Source: Sepiola atlantica (Eukaryota; Mollusca; Cephalopoda; Sepiida; Sepiolidae). Taken from it: 64,000 bases of DNA. A program made the position numbers and the translations under genes. Each line of letters begins with the position of its first letter. Within the stretch, counting starts at the first letter, position 1. Positions 22,451-35,107 of the stretch are shown here, one piece after another. The DNA lies in assembly GCA_963556195.1 (NCBI GenBank), contig OY744537.1, positions 16,544,274 through 16,608,273 of the forward strand, given 5' to 3'. Under the pieces are notes generated by a model that saw nothing but the letters and a program-made list of their open reading frames with translations, did no database searches and was not told the origin of the DNA.

Positions 22451-23289
22451 ACCTAGAATGAGAGTTGATAATACTTTTTTTTAAAAAAGTGGGTGCGAAA
22501 ATTTACTAGCTCTGAAAAGCAAAAACAAAACAACAAAACAAACAAAGGTACTGATATCGATCCTGAACCAGCTTTCGTGACGTTCGACTCGGAATTGTTC
22601 GGCTGTCCTACGCAAACGGCCGAGTGTTGACGAGCCGAAGCAGCGAGCAGCCGATAAATTGAAAATAAGTGCTTTCGAAGACGGATTTTTTGTCAGGAAG
22701 TTTTTTTTTTAAGAAAATAAACCCAAAATGAATTACGAACAGCTTTGCACTGCAGTATCATCGCAAGCAAGTGAAAATAAATAATAAAATTTTAAAAATA
22801 TGTTTGTACACCAAAAGTTAGCAAAAACTATTGAGTAGATGTTAAACTTTGCGTGTTAGAGTGAGACATAGTGGTAAAACTCATAATTATATAATGAGAT
22901 GGGGGATTTGGGTAATAAAAATTTTATATACAAAAAAAATGAAATTATGTACAATTAAAAAAAGTCTCAGTGTTAGTATAAGGATCCCCCATTTCTAAGT
23001 TGTGGCAGATATGCGGATTTGCCAGTCGAAACGCAATGCAGGCCCGAACGTTTTATTTTTATCCCATCTTTCGAAAAGTGACCTGCATCTCTGGCAAATC
23101 AGGCTATCTGTCACTTAATCGGGAAAGGGGTTGGGGAATTAAAAAAAACTTAAATTGGGAAGGGAAAAAAGAAAAAAACGGGGGGGGGGGCTAGGACGAA
23201 AATAAAGAGGGACCCTAATGAAATCATTCATGCACTAGCTAAGTTATGAACAAAAATAATAGTCAAAAACGGGTCAACTAATCTAGCCT
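22451..23289. other. No gene recognised
   Basis: AT-rich intronic sequence with a G run at 23182-23191. Nothing else is supported. Confidence 0.4.
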
Positions 23290-25884
23290 TAAACGGGACA
23301 TGATCAACATTCGTTGGAGAAACCCAAAATCCTTTGCCTAAGGCATGTCCAGATACCACTCAAGTCTAGCCCCTCGCACTCGACACAATCGTGCAACTGT
23401 TACCCATCTTTCACCAAAATCTGCCGAAGAGAGTTTCGCCTTCTCGGCCTTAATGCAGATCTTCAGACGACACTTGAAAATTCGAATAAGGTCGAGAGCA
23501 GCGAAGGTCTCACCGTCGTAGACAACTTTCAAACGTGTCTGTCATATCACATTTCTCAACAACGCTAGTAAGCAATAAAATACAAAACGTTTTTTTCTGT
23601 CATTTGTCGGAGCCCAATTGCTACATATATTAATCGGTTCCAGGTCGAAAGACGTTACATTCAGTACGCGAACCATGAGACCTTCAACTAACTTAATGAG
23701 CGGCACGACAATGCGGCAATAAACAAAGGCGTGACTAACAGTCTCGTCTTCGTCACCACAACGACGAAAAATAGGCGAATTTCTAATGCCAGCTGCATCA
23801 AGTTTTTTGCCGACCCAGATAGCATTTCTAATAATCAGCTAGGCCAGAGATGCCTCGTCATTATCGAAGACCTTTAGCCCAGGCGCCCATGGCCAGATTG
23901 AGCGTAGCTCCCCCCTCGACAAACCGAGCCCCTCAATCTTCTCATCTCGAACAGATCCCCTCACTAAGATCCGATACAATGCCCTACGAGACAGCAGCTG
24001 GGTGTCAGAGAGGCTTTCCTTCACCCGTAAGAGGAACTTCAAGGCCCGTTGATACTCGCGATAAAATGGGGCACTCGCCTCGGGGCAACCTGTGTGCTTC
24101 CCCCCCTCATCCAAGTGCACACTTTTCAAAGCCGGAAAGGCTTTCTTAATGTCTTCCTTCCAGAAGCCACCGTTTCCCTCAACTGTTGTACACATTCGAT
24201 CCAGGTAATATAGCCGAAGCGTATGTTGACGAATCTCAACACTTGGCATACCCAGACCGCCCTCAGAAGAATGTAGATAACAGATCTCGCGACGGACCAT
24301 AGGGGCCCCACCAAGCCATAAAAACCTGAAAAGAGCCCGCTGCATTTCAAGCAGTGTATCCGACAGGAGTAGAAGTACTGATAGACGATATAGGATGATC
24401 GGATAAATGTGTGAGCAACACACCTCCGCTCTCCCCTTTAATGAAAGATTTCTACAGATCCACAGACTAGCTGCGGCCCAAATCACTTTCAATACTTCCG
24501 ACCAATTTTTCTCCAGCTGGAGATCAGGACCAAACCAGACACCAAGTAGCTTGCAAGGCCCGTCAGTTCAGCTGAAGGGTCCCTGTAGGGATAAACCCTT
24601 CCAGGCACTGATGCGCACGCCAACAGACTTGTCGCAGTTAATTTTGGTCCCTGTTACCGTTTCATACATTCTGATTTCTCTGTCGACGACACTAATCTCG
24701 GCACTGCTCGTTACAAGCACTGTTACGTCGTCGGCATAGGCAGAGTACTTCAGTGTGGTGCAAGCACCTGGCAAAGTAACTCCGCATAGGACCGGGTTCA
24801 CCCTGAGCCTGTGAAGGAAGGGTTCCAACACAAGCGCATAGAGCATCGGTGAAAGCGGACAACCCTAACGAAGAGATTTGGATAATCTGAAAGGGTTTGA
24901 CCTCAAACCATTCACTTCCACCAGCGCACCAGGGTTTGCATAAAGGAGGCAGATCCAGGAACGAAACTGCGGGCCAACACCGGCCGATGACAAAACAGCC
25001 TTCAAGTAGCGATGGTCTACCTTATCGAATGCTTTGGACGGATCTAAATTGATCAGTGCAGCTTTGTGTCGACTTTCTCAACGATTAAGCGTATCGCGTG
25101 CAAATTATCCTGAATGGTCCTACCCTTCACAGAACAAGTCTATTCAGGACTAATCAGACCAGCCAAAACAGCCTGCAGGCGATTTGCTAAAATCTTGGCC
25201 AAAATCTTTAACTCTGTGTTTAGCATAGTTAAGGGCCGAAAATTATTTATCCCATCCCCACCATCTTTGCTCTTGCGTAACAATTTCACAATCCCCATGG
25301 TAAAGTACTCAGGTATTGACCCGTTCCTAAACCAAGCGTTAAATAAAACTGTCAGAAAAGGTACAAAAATTTGCGACAACCTCAAATACAGTTCGTAGGG
25401 TAAACCGTCGATCCCAGGAGATCTATTCAGACAGACTCCTATTAGGGCTTCCATGACTTCATCCTCTGTTATGCAACCTTCGCACCTAGCCGCTTCGGTC
25501 GCCCCGAGGCGAGAAAAAGTCAGCTAAATAGGGGTCGAAATGCGCTAAAGACAAACCGGGCTTCCTGGTGAAAAGATCCTGAAAGTGATTACGAAACACC
25601 TCCAAAATACCGTCGTTTGTGGTCACGGTACGTCGGTCTGTCAATGTGACACGTGCGATATATCGATCGGTAGCGCGTCGACGCTCCTCTGCACGCAATT
25701 CAGCAGACATGTTTGTCACCTCTTGAGGCATTCTCTTTAACCAAGCCCTAATTAAAGAGGCTTCGTTCTCCTTGCTGGTCAAGGAGGTGAGCTTCGCCTT
25801 AATTATAGTAACATTAGTACTATCCGCCGCCACCACCGCCCAATCTAATCTTAATTCTAGGCCACTGATTCGAGCGAAAAACAC
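23290..25884 (-). pseudogene. Tx1/L1-group LINE, 5'-truncated and frameshifted
   Basis: The - strand gives a LINE reverse transcriptase in pieces. From high to low coordinates: an N-terminal linker with AELRAEERRRATDRYIA (25690-25640) and EVFRNHFQDLFTRKPG; RT block NRSPGIDGLPYELY (about 25400) and NNFRPLTMLNTELKILAK (25240-25190); the catalytic box YADDV (about 24735) after PMLYALVLEPFLHRLR; the thumb and C-terminal region with QRALFRFLWLGGAPMV (about 24330), ICYLHSSEGGLGMP; and a distal CxH-type block, RRCGDEDETVSHAFVYC (about 23770-23720). At least three frame changes and stops interrupt it. The YADD box itself is intact. The layout from RT to terminal finger is that of Tx1/L1-like elements. 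Confidence 0.75.
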
Positions 25885-25899
25885 GAAATTCAGGGGGAG

Positions 25900-26715
25900 A
25901 TAACTCAGGCTGTCATATTAACAAGTAATAAATCAATTGCATTCACCAAAATACGATGAAACTGATTTTGATTTTTAATTAAAACTCTACACGATCATTT
26001 TTTAAAAACTTTTTGGTGAGGATACTTATTTAAATCTGCTGCGTAAGTATATAATACTGTTGTTTTTTTTTGTTTTGTTTTTTTTTGTATTAATAATTTA
26101 ATATGGACGCTTCTCTGTACAAGCACCAGAAAAACTAACAAAAATGTTCTTAAATACCTTTTTTTATAATCTTTAGTAATCAAAAGAATTCTCGTGGTGT
26201 TTCTCGCCCGACAGCTCTTTTTGTATCCTCCACTCTCCGCCAGGATTTGTCTCGCATGACTCAAATGAACCAATAAATCGCAATCATTTAATAATCGAGA
26301 ATCGTCTTCATTATTTAAAATTGGCACCGAGTTGTCATTTTACACCCCACCCCTTAATACAATATTCTTCTTTTCGGATAGATTAAAAATAACAAATTCA
26401 TAGATAATAAATCTTAGTCAGTATTGAAATTACACATGTAGATAGAAAAGTAAATTTTCTTGCGTTTGGTAAAAGTTATTTGTATTTTTTTATTGTTGTT
26501 TTTACCCCTTTTTGCGTTAACTGTACTACACTTTAAATCCTTTTTTTTTATTATTATTCTAAACAATAAACACCAGATTCTATTTTTAATTTTCAAAAAA
26601 GTTTTAACGGAAGTTAACAAAATTTAAAGCAAAAAAAGAGCGTTTATTTTGGAAGATTTTTCGGCCTAAGTAGTCAAAGCAAAGTACAAGAATAAAAAAA
26701 ATGTCCAACATTCCC
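25900..26715. other. No gene recognised
   Basis: AT-rich intronic sequence. Short open frames here resemble no known family. Confidence 0.4.
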
Positions 26716-26722
26716 GACGTAT

Positions 26723-27072
26723 TTGCCTCCCCACGAGGGCAAAGTTAGACACATGGTCGGTTTTTGGTGTGGAGGTAACCACCTCTCTCCCCCCAAAAAG
26801 GGGGCTACTCTAGATTGGGGAAAAAGTCCTTATTCTAGGAGGATTTTCCTCCTGACAGAACAAAACACACTATGTGAGAACATTTTTTAAAAATCAATTT
26901 TGGCTAGGAGCCTGTTCTGTTCTCGGTCAGTAAAGGAGAAATCCTTCTAGACTGAAGCAATTTTTATTTTTGTCCCAATCCAGAGTTAGTGGCTCTGTTT
27001 TGGGGAACTGGATTTCCCCATATTAAAAATCGACCGTGTATCTAACTCTGCCTTCGTGGGGAGGAAAGTAAA
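26723..27072. repeat. Palindromic foldback copy with both arms
   Basis: The left arm (26723-26866) and right arm (26918-27072) are imperfect reverse complements with a loop of about 50 bp. Shared blocks are CTCCCCACGAGGGCAAAGTT / its complement near 27045, GACACATGGTCGGTTTTT, CTCTAGATTGGGGAAAAAGT and TCTAGGAGGATTTTCCTCC. This is the most complete copy of the family also seen at 3120, 5415, 18740 and 51490. Confidence 0.75.
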
Positions 27073-27299
27073 TAGGTTCTTAAAATTAGGACATCAAAAG
27101 TGAGGGGGGGGGTCATCCTCTGTCTATCTTACTCTTAACTAGACACATTTTGACTCATTCGTCCAAGCACGTTCCTAATCCTTTCATTCTATTATCGTTT
27201 TAGCTCCTGCAGTCACCACAATACCATATTTACTCTATAGATTAACCTACTTAAAATATCTTTGATTTTTTTTATTTAATTTTGTTTATATATGAGTAA

Positions 27300-30200
27300 C
27301 CTCCTTTACATCAGAGAGTTTTTTTTTTTCTGGTCCCCACTCGAACTGATTATAATTTTCCCGATGTAACATTTCTTCGGGTAAAAGGCGAGGCCTGTAA
27401 CACCTACTCCATGCCTGGTCTTCTTGTCACTATGTTGCTCGGACGGAATATTGTCTATATGATCAATGCTTGTCCAGTTGTCCCTTAAAATTGTTGACAT
27501 CTTTGGCATTGACAACCCATTTTGGCAGTTCATTCCAGCTATTGACCACCTGTAGTCCAAATGAAAACTTCCTAGTGTTTAATTTGCTGTTCTTCTTGGA
27601 GAGCTTGAGGCTGTCCTCTTGATCTGTTGATTGTGCTGAGAGGTAGTAATTTTCGTTGGTTGCCCTTGTCTCTGCCAGTCAGGATCTTGTAGATCACGTA
27701 CACTGAGAGCATCATCATTGCTTCCAATCTTTTATCGGGCAAATCCTATAGTGTTGAACAAAAACTTAGTAGCTTTATGCTGAACTTTCTCAACCTTATC
27801 GATGTCAGCAGCAAATTGGTGAATCCTGGGAGCATTTCCATACTCCAATACCGGCCTAACAATTGTGGTGAATAGCTTCTTCATAATTATTCTATCTCCG
27901 GTGGCAAAAGTCTTTTTTTATTAATCTCAGGGTACGGTTGGCTTTCTTTACTGATTCATCAACATGGCAGTGGAATGTCGGCCTATTGTCAACATGTCCT
28001 CCAAGTCTTTTTCCAGTTCTGACTCAAGGTTTTTCAGTTCTCCATGGTTGTCTTTCATTCTGTATACTGATCATATGTTATTGCTAAAATGCACCACGCC
28101 GCATTTACTGGTGTTAAACTGTAACTGCCAGTCCTCTGACCATTTTCATAGCTTCTTGAAGTCTTTCTGTATTGTCGTTCTATCCTCAGATGTAGTAGAT
28201 TTGCCGTATATCTTTGTACCATTAGCGAATATGTGCACCACACCCTTATAAAAATGACAAACAGTACATGCCCAAAAACACTTCCCTGGGGGATCCCACT
28301 GGTAACGTCCGCCCAATAAGACATATGGCCGTTTATGGACACATGTTAGATGCGCTTTTGTAGGAAGCTGGCTATCCAAGATTTTACTTTACCTTTGATG
28401 CTGTAACTCTCTAGCTTGCTGACAAGCCGTCTGTGGCACATTATCAAAAGCCTTCTTAAAGTCCAGATATATCACATCCATGGGGTCTCGGCTGTCCGAC
28501 ATTTCCATCCATTCATCAAGGCATGTGATGAGCTAGGTTGTGCATGATCTCCCAGGACAAATCCATGTTGTTCGTCACAGAGGAAATTGTTTGTAACCAT
28601 ATGATTCATCACTTGTTCTCTAGTGATACTCTCCAGTACTTTGCACAGCACAGACGTCAGGCTTACAGGTCAGCAGTTTCCGGCTCATTCTTATCCCCAT
28701 TTTTAAAGAGGCGTGACTTGACTCTGTTTGTTGGCTTGATAGTTCTCTGGATTCGATGGATTTTGAAAATATTATCATGAAGGGGTTGATAATGCATAGA
28801 GTGATCTTTCTCAAGACTCTGGAGTGTCGTCCATGGGGTCCTGGCGATTAACTAGCTTTCAGTTTCTTAAGCTGTTTCTCTATAATGTCCTCTGCAATGC
28901 TTATAGCGGATAGCTCTGTACTGTACTTCTCTCTTAGTAGTGGCACCCTTTCTGTATTTTCATTTGTAAAAATGCTCATTTAAGATTTCCGCTTTCATTC
29001 CATCATCTTGTCTTTCAAGTCACTGACTTCATTTTCACTGTTATCTTGAATTTTACAGATTTTCAAAATGCTTTCCTTCAAATATCTAAGGTATCTTGTG
29101 TAGCTCCCCAGTTTGTTTCTGGTCTTGCAATACATCTTGTAATTATACGAATCCTGAGTCTTTGTGTACTTATGACAAGCTCTCTCTTTGGCTTTTGCTT
29201 GTTTCATAGCTGATCGGTGTATGACTGACGTTTAGTACTCTTTCGTTCGCCTACTGTATGAGTTGGAATGTGCTCTATCATTGCCTCACAAATAATCTCG
29301 CTGAATCTTTCCCATGGTCCTTGTGTCTCTTTGTTTCAATCTACATTTGATATTGAAGCATGCAATTCATTATAATTCCCTTTGTCAAATTTTAACTTCT
29401 TTGTCTTGCTTATTGCAAGTTCTTGATGACAAATGTAGTTGAACACTGTAGTACAGTGGTCACTGTTTCCAAGAGGTGCTAGATAATATGTATCTCTTAT
29501 CACATTTTCTTCATTTGTCCCGAATCAAGGTGAGGATCGATGGTTTCTGAGTGCCACAAAATCTTCTAAGTTCATCCACTTGTTGCACTAGGAAGCAATT
29601 GTTCAAGTTTCCAAAATACAATTATTCGGCTGTCACTCTGTAAATACATCCAATTACAACTTTCGTGTTTGTTATTTTTCAAGTTTAATATTTACCCGCA
29701 CAAATTCTTTGAAGTCTTTCATGCTTACACTAGAGATTAAAATCCTCATGTAACTCCCCTTTCTTTCTTTACAGTTTTTCGACTTCACCTCTGTGAGTGT
29801 TATAATGTGCTGTTTTGTCTCTTCAATCCTCTGCTCTAAGTCTGTCATTTTTGTTGTAATTACATCAACATTTGCTGATAAAAATCTTCAGTCTGCACTT
29901 TTGAAAGGTATATACATGAGGAGTGTTCCTTAGCTTACTGGTTCCCGTCCTTGACATCAACAGACCCACCCCTGAACTGCAACACCCTTTCTGTTTATCA
30001 CACAATTTTTCCTTTGCTAAGAAAAATGACATTCCCCATTCTCTTTCTTTTTACCTTTTAACCCCCTTTTTTTGCATTTTTGTACGGTCTGGTTCTATGA
30101 AATCCTCTTATATGCCTCCATGTATTTCGGACATTGTGAGTTTTTAAGGATCAACATTCTTCAGAATCACCTTGGCAACGCATACCTTTCTATCCCCTTT

Positions 30201-30470
30201 CTTTCCAATTTCTCTGGGATCCCCAGAAAACTGAACATACCAGTCCTCCTGAAGCTCGTCCCCAATCTTGTCTTTCTCTGATTCTTGCAAACCGTAAATA
30301 ACAATATTCCTTGCTCGCAATTCCCTGTCCTTCTGTCCTTCTATAGTGTCACTCACTGTTGCTAACTTTGGTCTATCATAACTAGGAGCAGTAGCATCTG
30401 CACCTAGTTGGTCACTTGTTTGTTTACTTTCGAAACTCTTCATTCTGTTTTCAAATTCATTCAACAATAC
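27300..30470 (-). pseudogene. Jockey/CR1-group LINE, degenerate, near 3.2 kb
   Basis: A long - strand element in many frames. An ORF1-like or linker block sits at 30467-30144 with RELRARNIVIYGLQESEKD. The middle (about 29900-28800) has scattered endonuclease/RT traces. The RT core includes KAFDKVPH-like sequence near 28450, SGIPQGSVFGHVLFVIF near 28300 and HIFANGTKIYGKSTTSEDRT near 28225, where the usual ADD triad reads AND-like (A-N-G). The C-terminal region runs past 27800 with DVIYKILTG-like and WNE-LP-like traces to about 27300. Multiple stops and frame changes make it inactive. Confidence 0.65.
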
Positions 30471-30844
30471 TGTGTCCGCCTTGCTTTCAATATTTTTTCT
30501 CGATGTTGCTAAGCCGTTCTACCAAAGAACTCATATGTGTGGCACATTTATCCTCACTTTCCTTGTCAGTTTTCACTGTCAGTGCTTCACGTTCATTACA
30601 GTACCAGTGCATTTCCTTTCTTTCAAACATTATATTGTAGACATGTTAATACTAGTGATGGGACAATTCCAACATTTTTCTTGATTCCGATACCATTACC
30701 GATTCTGATTCTTTTAAAATGTCTACGTATTTAGTTATAGAATTGTTGGGTCTTTGGGTTTTTTCATATCACCATAAAATGCATGTAATGTGTGCATATA
30801 TTTTCGCAAAACTAAAAATACACTTATTGGAAAGCCTACATGTG

Positions 30845-31200
30845 GCGGAATTGATGATCTTGAGCCAGAATCGAGCAGTGGAGGTGGCCCGGTCCGCCTT
30901 TGCCTGGCTTGCAGATGGAAAGGGAAATAAGTTTGGCTTACTAGTTTTCTAGTGAGGATTGAACTCACAACCTCGAAGTAACAAATCTACTGGTTGCTGC
31001 ACAATAATAGTAGATTTAATTATCATGACAAATAGTGAGCCAGCGGATTGTTTTTTTGTGATTGGTTAAGCGGAATTAACTGAGGGAAAATCTGCTAATA
31101 AAAAGACAAGAAAATGAGAAGAAAAGAGAACGTGAGTGTCGAGTGAGATTCTGCGGTGAGCCGAATTGTTTTCGTTCATTGGAGCTCGAAGTTACACAGA
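30845..31200 (-). repeat. tRNA-derived SINE-like element, copy 2
   Basis: On the - strand TGAGTTCAATCCTCACTAG (about 30952-30970) is a box B match. The body shares TTTGCCTGGCTTGCA, GAGCCAGAATCGAGCAGTGG and the downstream GAGAAGAAAAGAGAACGTGA / GTGAGCCGAATTGTTTTCGT blocks with the copy at 12335-12800. The box A half is too diverged to assign a parent tRNA. Confidence 0.5.
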
Positions 31201-32390
31201 GGGTTTTTGTGCTTCTACAAGAATTGAACCGAACTGAGTTTTTTTTTTTGTTTAACGTTTGAAGTCTAGTCATAGACTTCTGAATTCCCAGTTATAGTAC
31301 ACTACACAAGTAGATCTTTCTATTTTTTTCTCATGTTTTCTCCATAATTGATTGAAAATTGTGAGACAACTAAAGATGTATTTCTCTTTTAAAACAAGAC
31401 CGATTTGTAGTTCGTTGTAAGTTGACAAAATTTTATTTATAATTTTTATCGTAAACAATTACACATAGTCGACCAGGACCTTTTTTATTTAGTAAAAACA
31501 AAATAAAATAGACTAGTAAGTAACTTATTTAAAAAATGAAAATACTGCAAAGAGAAATGAAAGAAGAAAAAAGGGGCAGAAAATTGTCCCCTCTTTCCTT
31601 TTTTCCTCTATGAAGATTACAACGTATACTGCTTTGATGTTCATTTCTAATAAACAACTTGTGGAGATGATGTGATGTCCACATTACCGACACATCACAG
31701 TGTGCTGGCAAGCGGACATATGGATTTTTCGCAATTTTCTCGAATCATTATGAAACCTATATATTTGAATAGCTCAGAGTCTGAGGTTGCAAAAAAATGG
31801 GCTCATTTGTCTTCTAACTCCAATTATTTCTCAAGATATGCCCGTGTGAAGTTCGCGAATTTTGAATTTTTGCGAAATAGCGACTACAGTGATTTTTACC
31901 AAGGAGTAACCTAATGGCTGAACAGAGGTTGCTGTAGAAAAAGCAAAGAGGATCATTCATGACAGTATAGGTCCTTAGGGCTTGTTGAATAATGACAGTG
32001 TCGCCTGAGTCATCCTGCAATATCGCAACACCCCTATCCAAGGCATTGGATCTATCCCCAGCACAACACTTGCTCCACTGCCAACTTCGTGACTTTATAT
32101 CATCCGAACCTGCACTATATAAACCACATGTAAAATGACAAATTGACACTTACCGGCATAAAGTACCCCATAGTTGATATGAAAACATTGCTTAATGCAA
32201 GCAAGAAATTTCCTAAGATTATCCACTCATGGACTAGCAGCCAATCAGAAATCAGAGAATGGACTTGCCCATCGGAGTATAATGGGACATTCCTGGCTTT
32301 TTTGTATTCTTTTCAGTTTATTCGTTAGTGCTCAATTGTCTGAGCTACAGACTACTAAATTCAATAATCAAGATCAACAAAAACAACAGT
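31201..32390. other. No gene recognised
   Basis: Intronic AT-rich sequence; no family is recognised. CTTCTACAAGAATTGAACCGAA at about 31211 resembles the inverted motif at about 22231. Confidence 0.4.
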
Positions 32391-32516
32391 ACACATGTGG
32401 CGTGTCACGTTACACATGTGGCGTGTCACGTTACACACGTGGCGTGTCACGTTACACACGTGGCGTGTCACGTTACACACATGGCGTGTCACGTTACACA
32501 CGTGGCATGTCAAGTT
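32391..32516. repeat. 21-bp tandem array, six units
   Basis: The unit is close to ACACATGTGGCGTGTCACGT plus T, repeated exactly every 21 bp. Some units read ACACGTGG and so contain the palindromic E-box CACGTG. Because 21 is a multiple of three, all frames read as peptide repeats (HVACHVT, TCGVSRY, NVTRHVC). I see no reason to call these proteins. Confidence 0.9.
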
Positions 32517-33238
32517 ATTATCTTTGCTCACAGATTGCTCGGAGTTCCTAAGTTCTTTCGGTTTCTTTTTTCTTTCTTTCTGATTCTCGTCTTTGTTTAC
32601 TGGAATGAGTTGCTGAAACAGTACGATTGTTTCTGATTGATCAGTACTTTGACCTCGCTCCATGCTGGTTGCTGCATGGTTCCTTGCAATATTACCTACA
32701 CATTTACCCTCTTCTTTTTTGCTTTCTCTCACTGGCATGTTTCACACTCTGCAGTCTGCCACGCCTCCTCCTATGAACTACCGTCCTCAGCACAACTATC
32801 TCTAGGATGTTCCCCTGTAAAATTTCACACCGATCTTTTCAACTAAATGTTCCGTTCTGAAGCTTTCGGCAGCTACTCATCTACTTTGAACATGTTTCCT
32901 GGGGAATGTCACAAGAGGAGAACGTTATCTCCAAGCACATTTCCATCCTCCTTGGCCACATAGAAGATCCTTCTCTTCACCACCTTGTGAGAGAGGCAAG
33001 GGTCCTGCTTTACTTAGCTCAGTAAGAAGAAGTCCATCCTCAGAATTCCACCCCTCCAAATCTTGCTGTAAGATAGATGAACCGTCTTCTTGGGCCTGGT
33101 GTCTCTTTCTCATGTAAGCAGGCAACTTCAATTCAGAATCTGCCGAATGAGACGCAATTTTTTTAGGACAGTTAAGCGAGGATTCTCTCCCTTGTGGCTT
33201 CAGGAGTCTCCACTCCCTGAGTTCGACCCACCTCATGA
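32517..33238. other. Unassigned, partly open on the - strand
   Basis: The - strand has two moderately long open stretches (33236-32925 and 32738-32517) that I cannot match to a family. The position, downstream of a Gypsy integrase remnant and next to an LTR-like repeat, makes transposon sequence likely. Confidence 0.3.
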
Positions 33239-33803
33239 TGTAAACATGCTCTAAGCAGCATGTTTAGTGGGTTGCATAGTTGCAATGCATGCAGATAACA
33301 GACTTGCTGCAAGTGAGCAATATTTAACTAAGGAAAGAGAAATATGTCTGATCTGGAGTTTGGGCCATCCAGAATTTGATATCTCCTTGGAAAAAGTTAG
33401 TGCCTCCTTAAATAGGGGATCATAATGAGAGATGAAGCCTCTGAAAAAATGTTTGTACAGATAAGACGTTTCCTGCTGTGGTTACGACTCATTCAAAGAC
33501 TTCCAAATTTAATGACCGTCTTGATACGGAACCCCTGGGCAGTAGATTTTTATGTTCATAGATAAGGCTGTCCATTATGTCAAGTGGTTTTTCTGGTGGT
33601 CCCAGAATATCTATATATATATATCTCAGCAGAGGGGTAAGTCAGAGTTGGTCCTCTGGGCGTCTCACGGTCAGTTTGGTTTTCTGGGTTCTGACAGTTG
33701 GTTTTTGGTGGCCCTCAGAAACAGATGGTCTGTTTGTGTCCGGTTTGACATGTATTTTGATTTGGTTAGGTTAAGAATTCTCATTGGCAAGTCTGTTATT
33801 CAG
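33239..33803. repeat. Solo-LTR-like family, copy 1 (truncated)
   Basis: Starts TGTAAACATGCTCTAAGCAG and shares GGGTTGCAT, AGTGAGCAATATTTAAC, GAAATATGTCTGATCTGGAG and the TTGGTTTTCTGGG blocks with the copies at 47847 and 61272. The right end is missing: homology stops near ATTCAGTAACTGA at about 33803. Confidence 0.6.
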
Positions 33804-33829
33804 TAACTGATCCCATACGATAAAAGTAC

Positions 33830-34640
33830 TTGACGGGCCTCATTTATTACTTTATTTCTCTTTTTCTGTGCCCGCTTCATCTGTTCTCGAGCATTAATAA
33901 ATGTCTTATACTATTATTATATGACAACACCGTAGTGGTCTTTGCCTAGATATTTTCTGGTAGGCTTCAAAAAGTTGTCCATGAATAAAACTACATTACA
34001 TCCCAAAACATCTAATATGCTGAGAACCGTTCAATTGGATTAAGTACAGATCCTAATTTCTTCTATCCCGATCCATCAATTTAGACAAAATATCACCCGA
34101 AAACTTTCCACCTTTGCATTGTTCTAAGGATGATAGGGAGAAGTAACGATGCTTCACGTTCAAATTGTTCACGGTTTCTCTTGTGACAGCATTTATGCTT
34201 TCCACTCCATTATAAGTCATCAGCTGAAGTGGTGCTCTATATCATTCAAAAAAGGTCTATATCATTCAAAAAAGGTCTATATCATTCAAAAAAGGTCTGT
34301 CAGATTCAGTGACTGAGCTGTTTTATCAGTCACTGCATAAGCCTCAGACCAGCTAATCGGCCAGTCAACAAAACTGATGATATACATATTCTCTCGAGGG
34401 TTCTTACCATGCAGGCGAGAGATATTCAGGCTAACCTTTGTCAAATAGTTTAAGTAGGAGATCAGTTTGCTGGTGTGGTGCAGACTTTTGCCTAACGCTC
34501 AGTCTGGCAAGTAATGTAGCTATTCACATCTATAGTAACCTCTTTGTAGAGGTTGGGTCAGTAGTATTTCCTGCTAATGAACTTTTATGTCTTGTCACGG
34601 AACTGACTCACTTGACTCACTCCGCAAACCTTGTTCCGAT
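33830..34640 (-). pseudogene. Ty3/Gypsy integrase remnant
   Basis: The - strand encodes pieces of a retroelement integrase. NMYIISFVDWPISWSEAYAV and TDKTAQSLNL (34395-34310) match the start of the DDE core. The next catalytic block, around LMTYNGVESINAVTRET (34215-34165), has Tyr where the family has Asp. A basic ARENR-like / HRKREIK-like C-terminal stretch follows at about 33900-33850. Stops and frame changes occur throughout, and three copies of a 20-bp direct repeat lie between the two core blocks. No protease, RT or LTR pair was found in order around it. It is a dead remnant. Confidence 0.6.
34237..34296. repeat. 20-bp direct repeat, three units, inside integrase remnant
   Basis: CTATATCATTCAAAAAAGGT occurs three times in a row. 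The extra 40 bp is not a multiple of three and so shifts the frame of the integrase remnant around it. Confidence 0.9.
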
Positions 34641-35107
34641 ACTGGGAAATGATTAGAGCATATTATTGGAATAAAGTAAATTAATGAAAATGCTCCAATC
34701 ACCTGTTAGTCCTCATCATATGAATTTGTAAATTCAGCAAATTGACTAATTTCTTTTGTCAGTCAAACGATCAAGCAGATCATCTGAATACTCCTGAACA
34801 AGTTTGCGAGCAACTTCCTTCAGCTGTTGCCTGCTCATGTTGTGAATATTGTGCCAAAAGCCAAACACATAAGGAGTGAACCTTCAGCTCTTCAGCCAGC
34901 AACTGCAGCATGGTTTCGTAACTTAACTCACGTAACTTTGTCTTATGTTCTTCCGGTAATATTGCCACAGATTTTAACAAATCCTAAATAATGGTCTTTG
35001 TTTCTCCAGGTCGCATATTTAGGCAACGTACGCGATGATCTCAGCGAAAGACATTTACACTGGTGAGACTTGCACCTTGTCGCTCATAATCTTCAAAAGC
35101 TGCAATG

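Noticed and set aside
32195..32738. Repeat peptides HVACHVT / TCGVSRY / NVTRHVC
   Set aside because: A 21-bp repeat keeps every frame open, so the peptides carry no evidence of selection.
34780..34980. - strand frame next to the Gypsy remnant as integrase zinc-binding domain
   Set aside because: No H-H-C-C arrangement could be seen, so it was not added to the integrase call.
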